Source: a virus. Taken from it: DNA of 26,803 bases. The stretch spans positions 1 through 26,803 of IMG/VR virus record IMGVR_UViG_3300008262_000687; one strand, given 5' to 3'. The notes under the pieces are model-generated. The model saw only the letters and a list, made by a program, of their open reading frames with translations. It made no database searches and was not told the origin of the DNA. Below are positions 11,040 through 18,356 of this stretch, in pieces. Each line of letters opens with the position of its first letter. The stretch's first letter is position 1. Both the position numbers and the translations under genes were made by a program.

Positions 11040-11054
11040 TAGGAAACTGAGAGA

Positions 11055-11693
11055 ATGGCTTTGTATCTCAGAGAAAATCTAACGTTTGACCGCGCAGGAA
11101 TGGTGGTTGAATCAATTCGTGAAGAGGGCACTGATTTTAAGACCCTCTACATGAAGGGGATTTTCATTCAGGGCGGGGTAAAAAACGCAAACGAGCGTAT
11201 TTACCCCGTCAATGAAATTGAAAATGCCGTAGATACTCTAAACAAGCAAATCTCAGAAGGCTATTCAGTTTTGGGTGAAGTTGATCACCCAGATGATCTA
11301 AAAATTAACCTAGACCGTGTATCACACATGATTACAAGCATGTGGATGGACGGCGCCAATGGTTATGGTAAACTAAAGATTCTTCCTACTCCAATGGGTC
11401 AATTAGTAAGAACGATGTTGGAGTCAGGTGTAAAACTAGGTGTATCCAGTAGAGGAAGCGGAAACGTCAACGATATGGATGGTAGAGTCAGTGATTTTGA
11501 AATCATCACTGTTGATATCGTCGCCCAACCTAGTGCACCAAATGCATACCCCAAAGCAATTTATGAAAGTCTCATGAATATGAAGCATGGACATAAAATG
11601 CTTGAAATTGCTAAGGAAGCTCAGGGCGACAAAAGAGTACAACGATTCCTTGGTGAGGAAGTAAAGCGTCTCATCAATGAACTTAAGATATAA
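11055..11693 (+). CDS. 21: Prohead core protease gp21
   Basis: This serine protease (S77 type) cleaves scaffold and capsid proteins in the prohead. The likely catalytic residues are H78 in GEVDHPDD, S131 or S132 in LGVSSRGSG and D154 in ITVDIVAQPSAP. The length of 212 aa equals the T4 protein as I recall it. It starts 15 nt after the core protein gene, with AGGAAA and GAGAGA upstream of the ATG, and is followed at once by gp22. The enzyme family prefers small/aliphatic-x-Glu before the cut; a matching site (LLAE|SS) is present near the N-terminus of the gp23 encoded downstream. All key residues are present, so the enzyme should be active. Confidence 0.95.
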   Translation: MALYLRENLTFDRAGMVVESIREEGTDFKTLYMKGIFIQGGVKNANERIYPVNEIENAVDTLNKQISEGYSVLGEVDHPDDLKINLDRVSHMITSMWMDGANGYGKLKILPTPMGQLVRTMLESGVKLGVSSRGSGNVNDMDGRVSDFEIITVDIVAQPSAPNAYPKAIYESLMNMKHGHKMLEIAKEAQGDKRVQRFLGEEVKRLINELKI

Positions 11694-11708
11694 AAAGGAA
11701 TCAAACAA

Positions 11709-11759
11709 ATGTTAGATGCTATTAAGCCATTACTTGAAAGCGGTCTCCGTGATGGTTGA
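11709..11759 (+). CDS. 16-codon leader frame carrying a gp22-like N-terminus, cut off by a stop
   Basis: ATG 11709 has the best ribosome site in this region (AAAAAGGAA, 9 nt upstream) and encodes MLDAIKPLLESGLRDG before TGA. The peptide looks like a scaffold N-terminus of gp22 genes as I remember them, but the remaining gp22 frame lies in another phase. Its stop overlaps the ATG at 11752 by proximity (GATGGTTGA), which would allow reinitiation. Either a deletion or sequence error has shifted the frame, or this is a real coupled leader. Confidence 0.5.
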   Translation: MLDAIKPLLESGLRDG

Positions 11760-12696
11760 AGCTCTTGACAAGATGATGACCGAAAATCTTTCAGAAGAAA
11801 TTCAAGAATTTCGTGCTGAAAGACAGGCAATGAATGAAGAAAGAGTTAAAGCACAGTTTAAGCTTCGTGAAAATGCAACAAAGTTCAATGACTTTATGGT
11901 TACAAAGTTAGCCGAAGAAATCCGTGAACTACGTGCAGATCGCAAGGCTCAGATGGAAGGTCAAGAAAAACTTGAGAAGTTCATCGTACATGCTCTAGCC
12001 CGCGAAATCAAAGAATTCGCTCAGGATAGACAGGCTGTTGTTGAAGCTAAGGTTCAACTCGTTGCTGAAGGCCGCAAGCAATTGGAAGCACTCAAGGCAA
12101 AGTTTGTTGCTGAAAGTGCTAAGAAGGTTAGCGGTATGGTCGGAACTCACCTCAAGAGTGAACTATCACAGCTTAAAGAAGATATCCAGTCTGCTAGAGA
12201 AAATAACTTTGGACGTAGGTTGTTTGAAGCTTTTGCTAGCGAATTCTCAGTAACTTATCTAAATGATAAGGCTGAAACTCGCAAGATTATGCAACAGCTT
12301 GAAGCAAAGGACAGACAGCTAGCAGAGGCTACAGCTAAGCTACAAAATGCAGCAAAGCTTGTAGAATCAAAGGATCGTGAAGTCAGAATTATTAAAGAAT
12401 CAACTCAGAGAGCTAAGGTCATGAATGAACTTCTTGCACCACTCAATGAGGAGAAGAAGCAAGTAATGAAGACTTTACTAGAAAGCGTACAGACACCTCG
12501 TCTACAGCACGCTTTCGATAAGTATCTACCAGCCGTTCTCAATACAGGTTCAGTGGAAGCAATTGCTGAAAAGAAGACTCCCACTAAGTCTGTTATTGTA
12601 GAAGCAACTGGTGATAAAACTGCCACTACAAAGACAATTGAAGTTGATGAAGTTGACGACAACGTAATTGACATTAAGCGTCTGGCAGGGCTTTAA
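11752..12696 (+). CDS. 22: Prohead scaffold protein gp22 (N-terminus uncertain)
   Basis: The main internal scaffold of the prohead: almost entirely charged helix with repeated segments of the type FNDFMVTKLAEEIRELRADR, KFIVHALAREIKEFAQDR, FVAESAKKVSGMV, SELSQLKEDIQSARENNFGR and RLFEAFASEF. Many L-A-E-type sites for gp21 are present, as expected for a protein degraded in maturation. The frame is open from an ATG at 11716, but that start is 16 nt from the ribosome site and its first 12 residues do not look like gp22. I place the start at 11752 (MVEALDKMM) where a 16-codon leader frame ends. The true protein may begin at 11709 if a frameshift error exists. Located between gp21 and gp23, as in T4. 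Confidence 0.85.
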   Translation: MVEALDKMMTENLSEEIQEFRAERQAMNEERVKAQFKLRENATKFNDFMVTKLAEEIRELRADRKAQMEGQEKLEKFIVHALAREIKEFAQDRQAVVEAKVQLVAEGRKQLEALKAKFVAESAKKVSGMVGTHLKSELSQLKEDIQSARENNFGRRLFEAFASEFSVTYLNDKAETRKIMQQLEAKDRQLAEATAKLQNAAKLVESKDREVRIIKESTQRAKVMNELLAPLNEEKKQVMKTLLESVQTPRLQHAFDKYLPAVLNTGSVEAIAEKKTPTKSVIVEATGDKTATTKTIEVDEVDDNVIDIKRLAGL

Positions 12697-12727
12697 TTTA
12701 AAAAAAGACATATTAGGAGAATTATAC

Positions 12728-13924
12728 ATGTCAAAAGTACTTTTAGAAAGCCGTTGGGACGAAACCAAGGACGCCCTGCTTGAAGGCTTAAAGGGCAATC
12801 GTCGCTCAACAATGGGTGTTCTTCTTGAGAACACCAAGAAGCAGCTACTTGCTGAAAGCTCAGCCGGTACAACAACTGCTGGTAATATCGCAACTCTAAA
12901 CCGCGTTATTCTTCCAGTAATCCGTCGTGTTATGCCAACTGTTATCGCTAACGAACTAGTTGGTGTGCAGCCAATGACCGGCCCAGTTGGTCAGATTCAC
13001 ACTCTACGTGTTCGCTATGCAAATAGCTTGACCGACAACTCAGCAGCAGCAACTTCTGTAACTGCTGGTGAAGAAGCACTCAGCCCATTCAAGATCGCAC
13101 AGGCATACTCACGAGTTCCTTCAGACGCAACTGACACCGATTTCTACACCGGTGCTAACACTGCTGCTCTAGAAGGTAACGGTGGTAAGCAGATTTCTGT
13201 GCAGATTCTACGTCAGGCTGTTGAAGCCAAGTCACGTAAGCTCCAGGCTCGCTGGACCTTCGAAGCTGCTCAGGACGCACAGTCACAGCATGGTATTGAC
13301 GTTGAAGCAGAAATTATGGCTGCTCTCGCACAAGAAATCACTGCTGAAATTGACCAGGAAATCTTGCTCAGCTTGGCAACTCTTGCTTCAACTGAATTCA
13401 CCTACAACCAGGCAACTGTTTCAGGTACTGCTACTTACGTTGGTGACGAACACGCTGCTCTTGCAGTTCTCATCAACCGCGTTGCAAACTTGATCGCACA
13501 GCGTACTCGTCGTGGTGCAGGTAACTGGGCTGTTGTTTCACCAGCTTCACTTACTGTTCTTCAGTCAGCAACAACCTCAGCATTCGCACGTACCACAGAA
13601 GGTACATTTGAAGCTCCAACAAACACCAAGTTCGTTGGTACTTTGAATGGTGCAATGAGAGTGTTCGTAAACAGCTACGCTCCAGACACTCAGCCAGTTC
13701 TAGTTGGCTACAAGGGTTCAAGCGAAACAGACGCAGCAGCGTTCTATTGCCCATACATCCCTCTAATGTCTTCAGGCGTTGTCCTTGATCCGACTACTTT
13801 CGAGCCAGTCGTATCATTCATGACACGTTATGGTTACATTGAATTGACCAACACTGCGTCATCATTCGGTAACGCAGCAGACTACGTTGGTGAGATTGCT
13901 GTTCAGAACTTGACTTTCCAATAA
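12728..13924 (+). CDS. 23: Major capsid protein gp23
   Basis: Major head protein of the T4 type. Recognisable stretches are NRVILPVIRRVMPTVIANEL, VGVQPMTGPVGQIHTLRVRY, a middle segment with LQARWTFEAAQDAQSQHGID, and WAVVSPASLTVLQS towards the C-terminus. The 398-aa length is well below T4 gp23 (521 aa, from memory), pointing to a compact capsid protein without large insertions. The start at 12728 has AGGAGA 7 nt upstream; an in-frame ATG 60 nt earlier lies inside gp22 and is rejected. A gp21 cleavage site is likely after E43 (LLAE|SSAG), which would free the N-terminal delta peptide. The gene ends the head operon at an intrinsic terminator. Confidence 0.97.
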   Translation: MSKVLLESRWDETKDALLEGLKGNRRSTMGVLLENTKKQLLAESSAGTTTAGNIATLNRVILPVIRRVMPTVIANELVGVQPMTGPVGQIHTLRVRYANSLTDNSAAATSVTAGEEALSPFKIAQAYSRVPSDATDTDFYTGANTAALEGNGGKQISVQILRQAVEAKSRKLQARWTFEAAQDAQSQHGIDVEAEIMAALAQEITAEIDQEILLSLATLASTEFTYNQATVSGTATYVGDEHAALAVLINRVANLIAQRTRRGAGNWAVVSPASLTVLQSATTSAFARTTEGTFEAPTNTKFVGTLNGAMRVFVNSYAPDTQPVLVGYKGSSETDAAAFYCPYIPLMSSGVVLDPTTFEPVVSFMTRYGYIELTNTASSFGNAADYVGEIAVQNLTFQ

Positions 13925-13953
13925 GAAAGTTACGTTTATACAACGACTACCGG

Positions 13954-13985
13954 GAAAAGGGGATTTCGGTCCCCTTTTCTTTTAT
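13954..13985 (+). terminator. Intrinsic terminator after gp23
   Basis: A 10-bp stem GAAAAGGGGA (13954-13963)/TCCCCTTTTC (13970-13979) with loop TTTCGG is followed by TTTTATC. This is a strong rho-independent terminator, placed 30 nt after the most highly expressed head gene. Confidence 0.9.
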
Positions 13986-14002
13986 CTAAAAAGGGAAAGA
14001 CA

Positions 14003-14443
14003 ATGAAAAACATAATGATGATATTTTTTGCTTTATTTTTTGCTACAGCAGCTAACGCACAAAAGCAACCAGCTGGCGTAACCTACGATGTTGAAATAAT
14101 AAGAGTGATTGACGGTGATACTGTTGCTTTCAAAGCAACATTTTTACCGGCTCCGTTGAAGCAAGAACTAAGCATTAGGGTATATGGAGTTGATACTCCT
14201 GAAAAAGGATTTAGATCAAAGTGTTCTCAGGAAGATCAAAAAGGTCAGGCAGCAACAGCTTTTACTAAAAATCTAATATTAAATGCAAAAAAACGTCAAA
14301 TCGTATTATACGATTGGGACAAGTATGGCGGTCGTGTATTAGGTGACGTTATATTAGATGGCTATAGCCTTCGTGCATTACTAATACAAAATGGTTATGC
14401 AAGAGAATACTATGGTGATGCTAAGCAGAGTTGGTGCAATTAA
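14003..14443 (+). CDS. Exported staphylococcal-nuclease-like (thermonuclease) protein
   Basis: The first 19 residues form a signal peptide: charged MKN, hydrophobic IMMIFFALFFATA, and an ANA|Q cleavage site. The mature part has the SNase fold signature with the full catalytic set: D37 and D39 in IDGDTV, R59 in IRVYGVDTPE with D64 and E67, and R111 in DKYGGRVLGD, equal to SNase D19/D21, R35, D40, E43 and R87. It should hydrolyse DNA or RNA with calcium outside the cytoplasm. AAGGGAAAG precedes the ATG, and the gene sits just past the gp23 terminator without an obvious promoter of its own. Such an accessory gene between capsid and fibre genes looks like a moron. It could destroy competing phage DNA in the periplasm or supply nucleotides; the role is inference. 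Confidence 0.88.
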   Translation: MKNIMMIFFALFFATAANAQKQPAGVTYDVEIIRVIDGDTVAFKATFLPAPLKQELSIRVYGVDTPEKGFRSKCSQEDQKGQAATAFTKNLILNAKKRQIVLYDWDKYGGRVLGDVILDGYSLRALLIQNGYAREYYGDAKQSWCN

Positions 14444-14886
14444 GCGATTCTAGTATCACCATCAACTGTTGCATTAAGTATTGATTTCTTACCAGTACGC
14501 AATTTCTTATTATGCAATCTAGCACAATTAGCACAAAGCGTCAAGAGATTTTTCTTCGCTTTGTGCTTTTTGTTTCCGTCCTTATAAACAAGATCAAGCT
14601 GAATACGATCTTCTGGTACAAATCCACATTCTTCACAATCATTTTTCTTATGCTGTAAATGTTTGAATCTACCTGAATACATTGTCTTAGCACAGTCTTC
14701 ACAATACTTGTGCCACTTTTGAAATCCATGTTTACTCTTCCCGTTAGGTTTAGCGAGAGCAAACTTGCAATGACTGCATATAGGTCTGGGAGGTTGTTGA
14801 GTAAGCATGAAGTATTTATAAAGCGAACCTAAAAACTTTTTTCTACCTCCCAAAATATTATTTTCAGCTAAATACTTTAATAACAT
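14440..14886 (-). CDS. HNH-like zinc endonuclease homologue with altered catalytic motif
   Basis: The 148-aa basic protein has four C-x2-C pairs: CSHC (37-40), CEDC (62-65), CEEC (84-87) and CANC (118-121). The last two pairs frame a bba-metal/HNH-like segment, QLDLVYKDGN (96-105) with N113 in KKNLLTLCANCARL. In typical phage HNH enzymes this reads QLDxDHIDGN; here V100-Y101 replace the Asp-His pair, so cleavage activity is doubtful. A DNA-binding or decayed homing nuclease is possible. AAGGA 6 nt upstream supports the ATG at 14886. The gene is antisense to its neighbours, its stop overlaps the SNase stop by 4 nt, and only 14 nt separate its start from the next fibre gene. Likely a free-standing selfish insertion. 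Confidence 0.7.
   Translation of the reverse strand: MLLKYLAENNILGGRKKFLGSLYKYFMLTQQPPRPICSHCKFALAKPNGKSKHGFQKWHKYCEDCAKTMYSGRFKHLQHKKNDCEECGFVPEDRIQLDLVYKDGNKKHKAKKNLLTLCANCARLHNKKLRTGKKSILNATVDGDTRIA
14813..14820 (-). promoter_or_regulatory. Perfect TATAAATA late-promoter match inside the HNH-like gene
   Basis: This is the only exact TATAAATA noted in the window. It reads leftward, 4 nt before codon 27 (Met) of the HNH-like frame, so a transcript from it would begin at or inside that codon. It could yield a short leaderless form, or be chance. Confidence 0.3.
14868..14874 (+). promoter_or_regulatory. Late promoter box CTAAATA for first fibre gene
   Basis: The box ends 26 nt before the ATG at 14901, the same spacing as the boxes before gp20 and two other fibre genes. 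It lies within the first codons of the antisense HNH-like gene, so rightward transcription would run against that gene. Confidence 0.4.
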
Positions 14887-14900
14887 AGTGGATCCTTCGC

Positions 14901-16715
14901 ATGGCAGCAGAATATTTTAATTCATTAGGTGGTTTCTCAGTCGGTATTCCGGCGGTTGCTGTAGTTGATAGTAACGGAAATGTAATATCTAATTTCAACA
15001 ACCTATCAGGAAACGTATCTGCCAATAAAGTTTACGCAAACGAATATTATTTTGCAAACGGTTCACCAATGCTCACTCCGCCAGGAGGAAGCAACACTCA
15101 ATTACAGTTCAACAATAACGGTAACTTTGGTGGAATTCCAAATGCAACTTGGAATGGAAATGTTCTATCGCTAGGTGATGTATCTCAACTCTCTATTAGT
15201 GGGGGCGAGAACGGATATTTCTTACAGACTGACGGTGAAGGAAGACTTACTTGGTCTGTAGCAGGCGGCGGAAATGGCGGAGGCAATACGAGCCCTGGTG
15301 GCTCCAATATGCAAGTGCAGTTCAACGATCAAGGCGTATTTGGCGGTGACGCCGGATTCATGTATAATAAAACGTCTAACACTTTAACTATCGGCAACAC
15401 AGTTTCTACTCCTAATCTAACTGCTACTAACGCTACTATTGCTAACATTACCTCTACCAACGTTAGTGTAGCAGGAAACGTAGTTGCTACCGGAAATGTT
15501 TCTGGTACTTATGTTTTAGGTAATGCATTCTTTATGACAGGGATCGTTGCTACTACTGCTAATACAGTAACCAATCCTACTCAAGCAAACATTACGCAAG
15601 TAGGTGTGCTATCTAATCTATCAGTCGGTGGAGGAGGAATCATTACTTCTGGGTTTGTCAGTGCTGCAACGTTCAATACATCAGGCAATGTTAATGCTGC
15701 TAATATCACTGTTTCGGGCCGCGCAAATATCACTGGTACACTGAATGGTTTAGGAAACGTCAACTTCAATTCTTCCCCTAACGTAACGCTAGGTAATCCA
15801 TCAAACATTCATATCAGTGGCGGTCTGCCGGGTTATATTCTAGCTACAGACGGTTCAGGAAACCTGTCTTGGATTGAGAACAATGCTAACGCAGGCTTAC
15901 CCGGCGGTAACTCTACAACAGTGCAGTTCAATGACGGCGGCGTATTTGGTGGTGTTGCAAACTTTACATTCAATCAGTTCTCAAACACACTAACTGTTGA
16001 CAACACTAACACGATACGTTCAGTAGTAAGCTCAAACCTCACTGTGAATGCAGGAGGCAGATTAAACGTATTAGGAAACTTCTCAGCTAATAACTCGCCT
16101 AACGTTTCATTAGGCTTTGTAGGTAACATTCGCATACTAGGCGGAACTAACGGTCAAGTACTGACTACTGATGGGACAGGTAACTTAGCTTGGCAAACGT
16201 CATCGTCTAACGGTAACGGGGTGCCCGGTGGCTCAAATACTCAGGTCCAGTTCAACGATGGTGGGTTGTTCGGTGGAAGTCCGTTCTTTACATTCAACAA
16301 AGCGACAACAACATTAAATGTTGCCGGTGACTTTACTGCAAACTCAATTGAGATTGGCTCCGGTGTTTATAAGTTTTCTAAGTCAAACGTTGTACACGCA
16401 ACCTCATCTACAACATCAGTAACGCCGCTAATATCATTGAATGCAGCAACCGTATCTAGTGTTGATTATACCATTGTCGCCACTACAGCGGCTGACAACA
16501 TACGCCAAGTCAGTAAATTGTCAGCAATTATGTATGATGAAACGTTAGATTATAACGAATATAACACACTTAACATTAACGGGTTGGTAGGAAACTTTAC
16601 AGTCGGATATCAGCCAGGAAATATTATTGCTCCGCCTCAAGTAACACTATATGTTGAACCTTATACCAGCAACGTAACTACGTATAAGATTCAAATGACG
16701 GTTTACGAAGAATGA
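14901..16715 (+). CDS. Tail fibre-like / virion adhesin protein with PGGSNTQVQF repeats
   Basis: The 604-aa protein starts YFNSLGGFSVGIPAVAVVDS, a motif shared with the start of the gene at 16753 and so perhaps a virion attachment segment. Four copies of PGGSNTQVQFNDGG.FGG (DNA near 15080, 15295, 15900 and 16224) are each followed by beta-rich segments and then by ISGG..GYxLxTDGxGNLxW units. The rest is rich in Asn, Gly, Thr and Val, as in elongated trimeric fibres. The last 110 residues form a different, globular domain that may be the receptor-binding or capping end. The ATG is preceded by GGA 8 nt upstream. Exact place in the particle is unknown; T4 has no close counterpart that I recognise. 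Confidence 0.75.
   Translation: MAAEYFNSLGGFSVGIPAVAVVDSNGNVISNFNNLSGNVSANKVYANEYYFANGSPMLTPPGGSNTQLQFNNNGNFGGIPNATWNGNVLSLGDVSQLSISGGENGYFLQTDGEGRLTWSVAGGGNGGGNTSPGGSNMQVQFNDQGVFGGDAGFMYNKTSNTLTIGNTVSTPNLTATNATIANITSTNVSVAGNVVATGNVSGTYVLGNAFFMTGIVATTANTVTNPTQANITQVGVLSNLSVGGGGIITSGFVSAATFNTSGNVNAANITVSGRANITGTLNGLGNVNFNSSPNVTLGNPSNIHISGGLPGYILATDGSGNLSWIENNANAGLPGGNSTTVQFNDGGVFGGVANFTFNQFSNTLTVDNTNTIRSVVSSNLTVNAGGRLNVLGNFSANNSPNVSLGFVGNIRILGGTNGQVLTTDGTGNLAWQTSSSNGNGVPGGSNTQVQFNDGGLFGGSPFFTFNKATTTLNVAGDFTANSIEIGSGVYKFSKSNVVHATSSTTSVTPLISLNAATVSSVDYTIVATTAADNIRQVSKLSAIMYDETLDYNEYNTLNINGLVGNFTVGYQPGNIIAPPQVTLYVEPYTSNVTTYKIQMTVYEE
15080..16276 (+). repeat. Four dispersed copies of a ~53-nt PGGSN..VQFNDGG.FGG repeat
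   Basis: Copies begin near 15080, 15295, 15900 and 16224 within one fibre gene. They share the core CAGTTCAA(C/T)(A/G)AT and the downstream GG(A/C/T)GGA-type glycine codons. Copies 2-4 are closest. They mark domain boundaries of the fibre and can serve as recombination points. Confidence 0.7.
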
Positions 16716-16719
16716 TATT

Positions 16720-16727
16720 GATAAATA
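16720..16727 (+). promoter_or_regulatory. Late promoter box GATAAATA
   Basis: Seven of eight positions match TATAAATA. The box lies in the 37-nt gap after the first fibre gene and ends 25 nt before the ATG at 16753, so it likely starts the transcript for the next genes. Confidence 0.5.
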
Positions 16728-16752
16728 TAGAGACTAAAGGGACAAGAAGAAG

Positions 16753-18000
16753 ATGGCATTAAGACCTATTAACTCAGTTGGTGGTTTCTCAGTAGGAGAG
16801 AACTCTAAGACGGTTATTGATGCCAATGGAAACCTCGTCGGCGCCCCGTCTAAGATTTTATATGTTGCAAAAAACGGCAACGATAGTAACGACGGAACAC
16901 TGAACAATCCTTTTTTAACTATTAAACAAGCAATGACCGCTGCTGCGGCAGGAGGATTCTCAGTACACGTAGCTCCCGGAACATACACTGAAGATAATCC
17001 TATTACTATCCCTGCGAACGTAGCATTGATGGGAGATAACCTTAGAAGTGTTTTCGTAATTCCGCAGACTCCAGCAGATGATCTATTCTATATGCGTAAC
17101 GGAACATATGTTTGGGGCATTACGATCAGAAACTATCTAGCAAACGGATTTAGTTACGATCCTACCACACCCTCGCAGAATGTATTCGTAAGCCCCTATA
17201 TTCAGAACATCACTAGCACTACTACTACGGGAACTGCTGTATATATTGACGGTGATAATGTAAGTTCAGTCAGTACGAAAGCAATGATTGTTGGATTCTT
17301 TACAATCATCAATAGAGGTGGTGTAGGAATTCGTATTGCTAACAGTGGCTATAGTCAATTAGTTAATATATACACTATTGCGTGTGATATAGGAATTAAA
17401 GTAGAGTCTGGTGGATTCTGTACATTAAATGGTAGCGATTGTTCAATTGGAAACTACGGTCTTGTTGCTGACGGATATGGTCCACTACAGACTGCTGGAA
17501 CAATTGTATCGCATTTCCAGGGCGTATTTGTCATTGACAATCTAACAAATGACCATCCCAATGTAAACACGATTATGATGATTGATGGTGATCCTAATTT
17601 CTATACGATTGATACTATTTTCCCGGACACACCGACAATAGGTCAAGCTACAGTAGCTATACAACAAATATATAACGGTGAACCGGCACCGGGAACAGCA
17701 GTCTCGTTTTATGTACGTAGCTCAATCATTGCTAGCGCACACACGTTTGAGTATGTGGGAGCCGGTATTGATCCAGCAACAGCGTTGCCACAATATGGTG
17801 GCATACCTATTGAAGCTAACGAAGTTATACAGACAGGCGGCGGAATTATAACATTTACAAGTACCGATCAAAAAGGTAATTTTAAAGTAGGTCAGGGTTT
17901 TACAATTAACCAAGCTACCGGAACCATTACAGGTACTTATTACTATCAAAGTTTGTTTGCACAGATGACCCCGTTTATTCTGGCTTTGGGTTCAGATTAA
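16753..18000 (+). CDS. Fibre/spike-like protein with predicted right-handed beta-helix
   Basis: The 415-aa product opens with INSVGGFSVGENSKTVIDAN, sharing its attachment-like segment with the previous gene. Then comes KILYVAKNGNDSNDGTLNNP, the start pattern of pectin-lyase-like parallel beta-helix proteins (as in DUF1565-type sequences), and repeated short beta turns up to about residue 270. Near the C-terminus, FTSTDQKGNFKVGQGFTINQ is a module seen in fibre proteins of T4-like aquatic phages. No clear glycan-cleaving active site is evident, so a depolymerase role is only a possibility. AGGGAC and AGAAG lie before the ATG. It is likely co-transcribed with the three genes that follow. Confidence 0.75.
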   Translation: MALRPINSVGGFSVGENSKTVIDANGNLVGAPSKILYVAKNGNDSNDGTLNNPFLTIKQAMTAAAAGGFSVHVAPGTYTEDNPITIPANVALMGDNLRSVFVIPQTPADDLFYMRNGTYVWGITIRNYLANGFSYDPTTPSQNVFVSPYIQNITSTTTTGTAVYIDGDNVSSVSTKAMIVGFFTIINRGGVGIRIANSGYSQLVNIYTIACDIGIKVESGGFCTLNGSDCSIGNYGLVADGYGPLQTAGTIVSHFQGVFVIDNLTNDHPNVNTIMMIDGDPNFYTIDTIFPDTPTIGQATVAIQQIYNGEPAPGTAVSFYVRSSIIASAHTFEYVGAGIDPATALPQYGGIPIEANEVIQTGGGIITFTSTDQKGNFKVGQGFTINQATGTITGTYYYQSLFAQMTPFILALGSD

Positions 18001-18016
18001 TGAAGAAGGAAACGTT

Positions 18017-18355
18017 ATGCCAGCCGCATTAAATAATTTTAAAACATCATTTGCTGATATAACAACTACCACAGAATCTGTGTATACACCTCCTTTAGGC
18101 TACGCTACTGTAGTTCTGTTGGCTCAAGTCAGTAACAACGGAAATTCAACAATACAGATAACAGCCGCTGTTAATAGAGGCGGCGTACCCACTAATTTAA
18201 TAAAAGAAGCTAACGTGCCGACTAACGATGCAATTACCGTATTGACTGGTAGATTGATATTGAATTACGGAGACCAATTAGAATTCACTAGCAGTGATGA
18301 CACTAGCGCACAATTAACACTAAGCTATCTAGAAACACTGGTGACTGGCTCATAA
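18017..18355 (+). CDS. Small conserved virion-type protein
   Basis: This 112-aa protein contains PPLGYATVVLLAQVSNNGNS and NDAITVLTGRLILNYGDQLE and ends LTLSYLETLVTGS. I know this pattern from small ORFs among the structural genes of T4-like cyanophage-type genomes, where function is not assigned. The predicted fold is all beta. AAGGAAAC lies 5-6 nt before the ATG. It follows the beta-helix gene by 16 nt and is followed after 1 nt by the next ORF, so the genes are in one operon and perhaps one fibre complex, for example as a collar or cap subunit. That role is inference. Confidence 0.7.
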   Translation: MPAALNNFKTSFADITTTTESVYTPPLGYATVVLLAQVSNNGNSTIQITAAVNRGGVPTNLIKEANVPTNDAITVLTGRLILNYGDQLEFTSSDDTSAQLTLSYLETLVTGS

Positions 18356-18356
18356 T

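Noticed and set aside
12668-12727. Upstream in-frame ATG for gp23
   Set aside because: It overlaps the end of gp22 without a ribosome site; ATG 12728 has AGGAGA 7 nt upstream and begins with a normal gp23 N-terminus.
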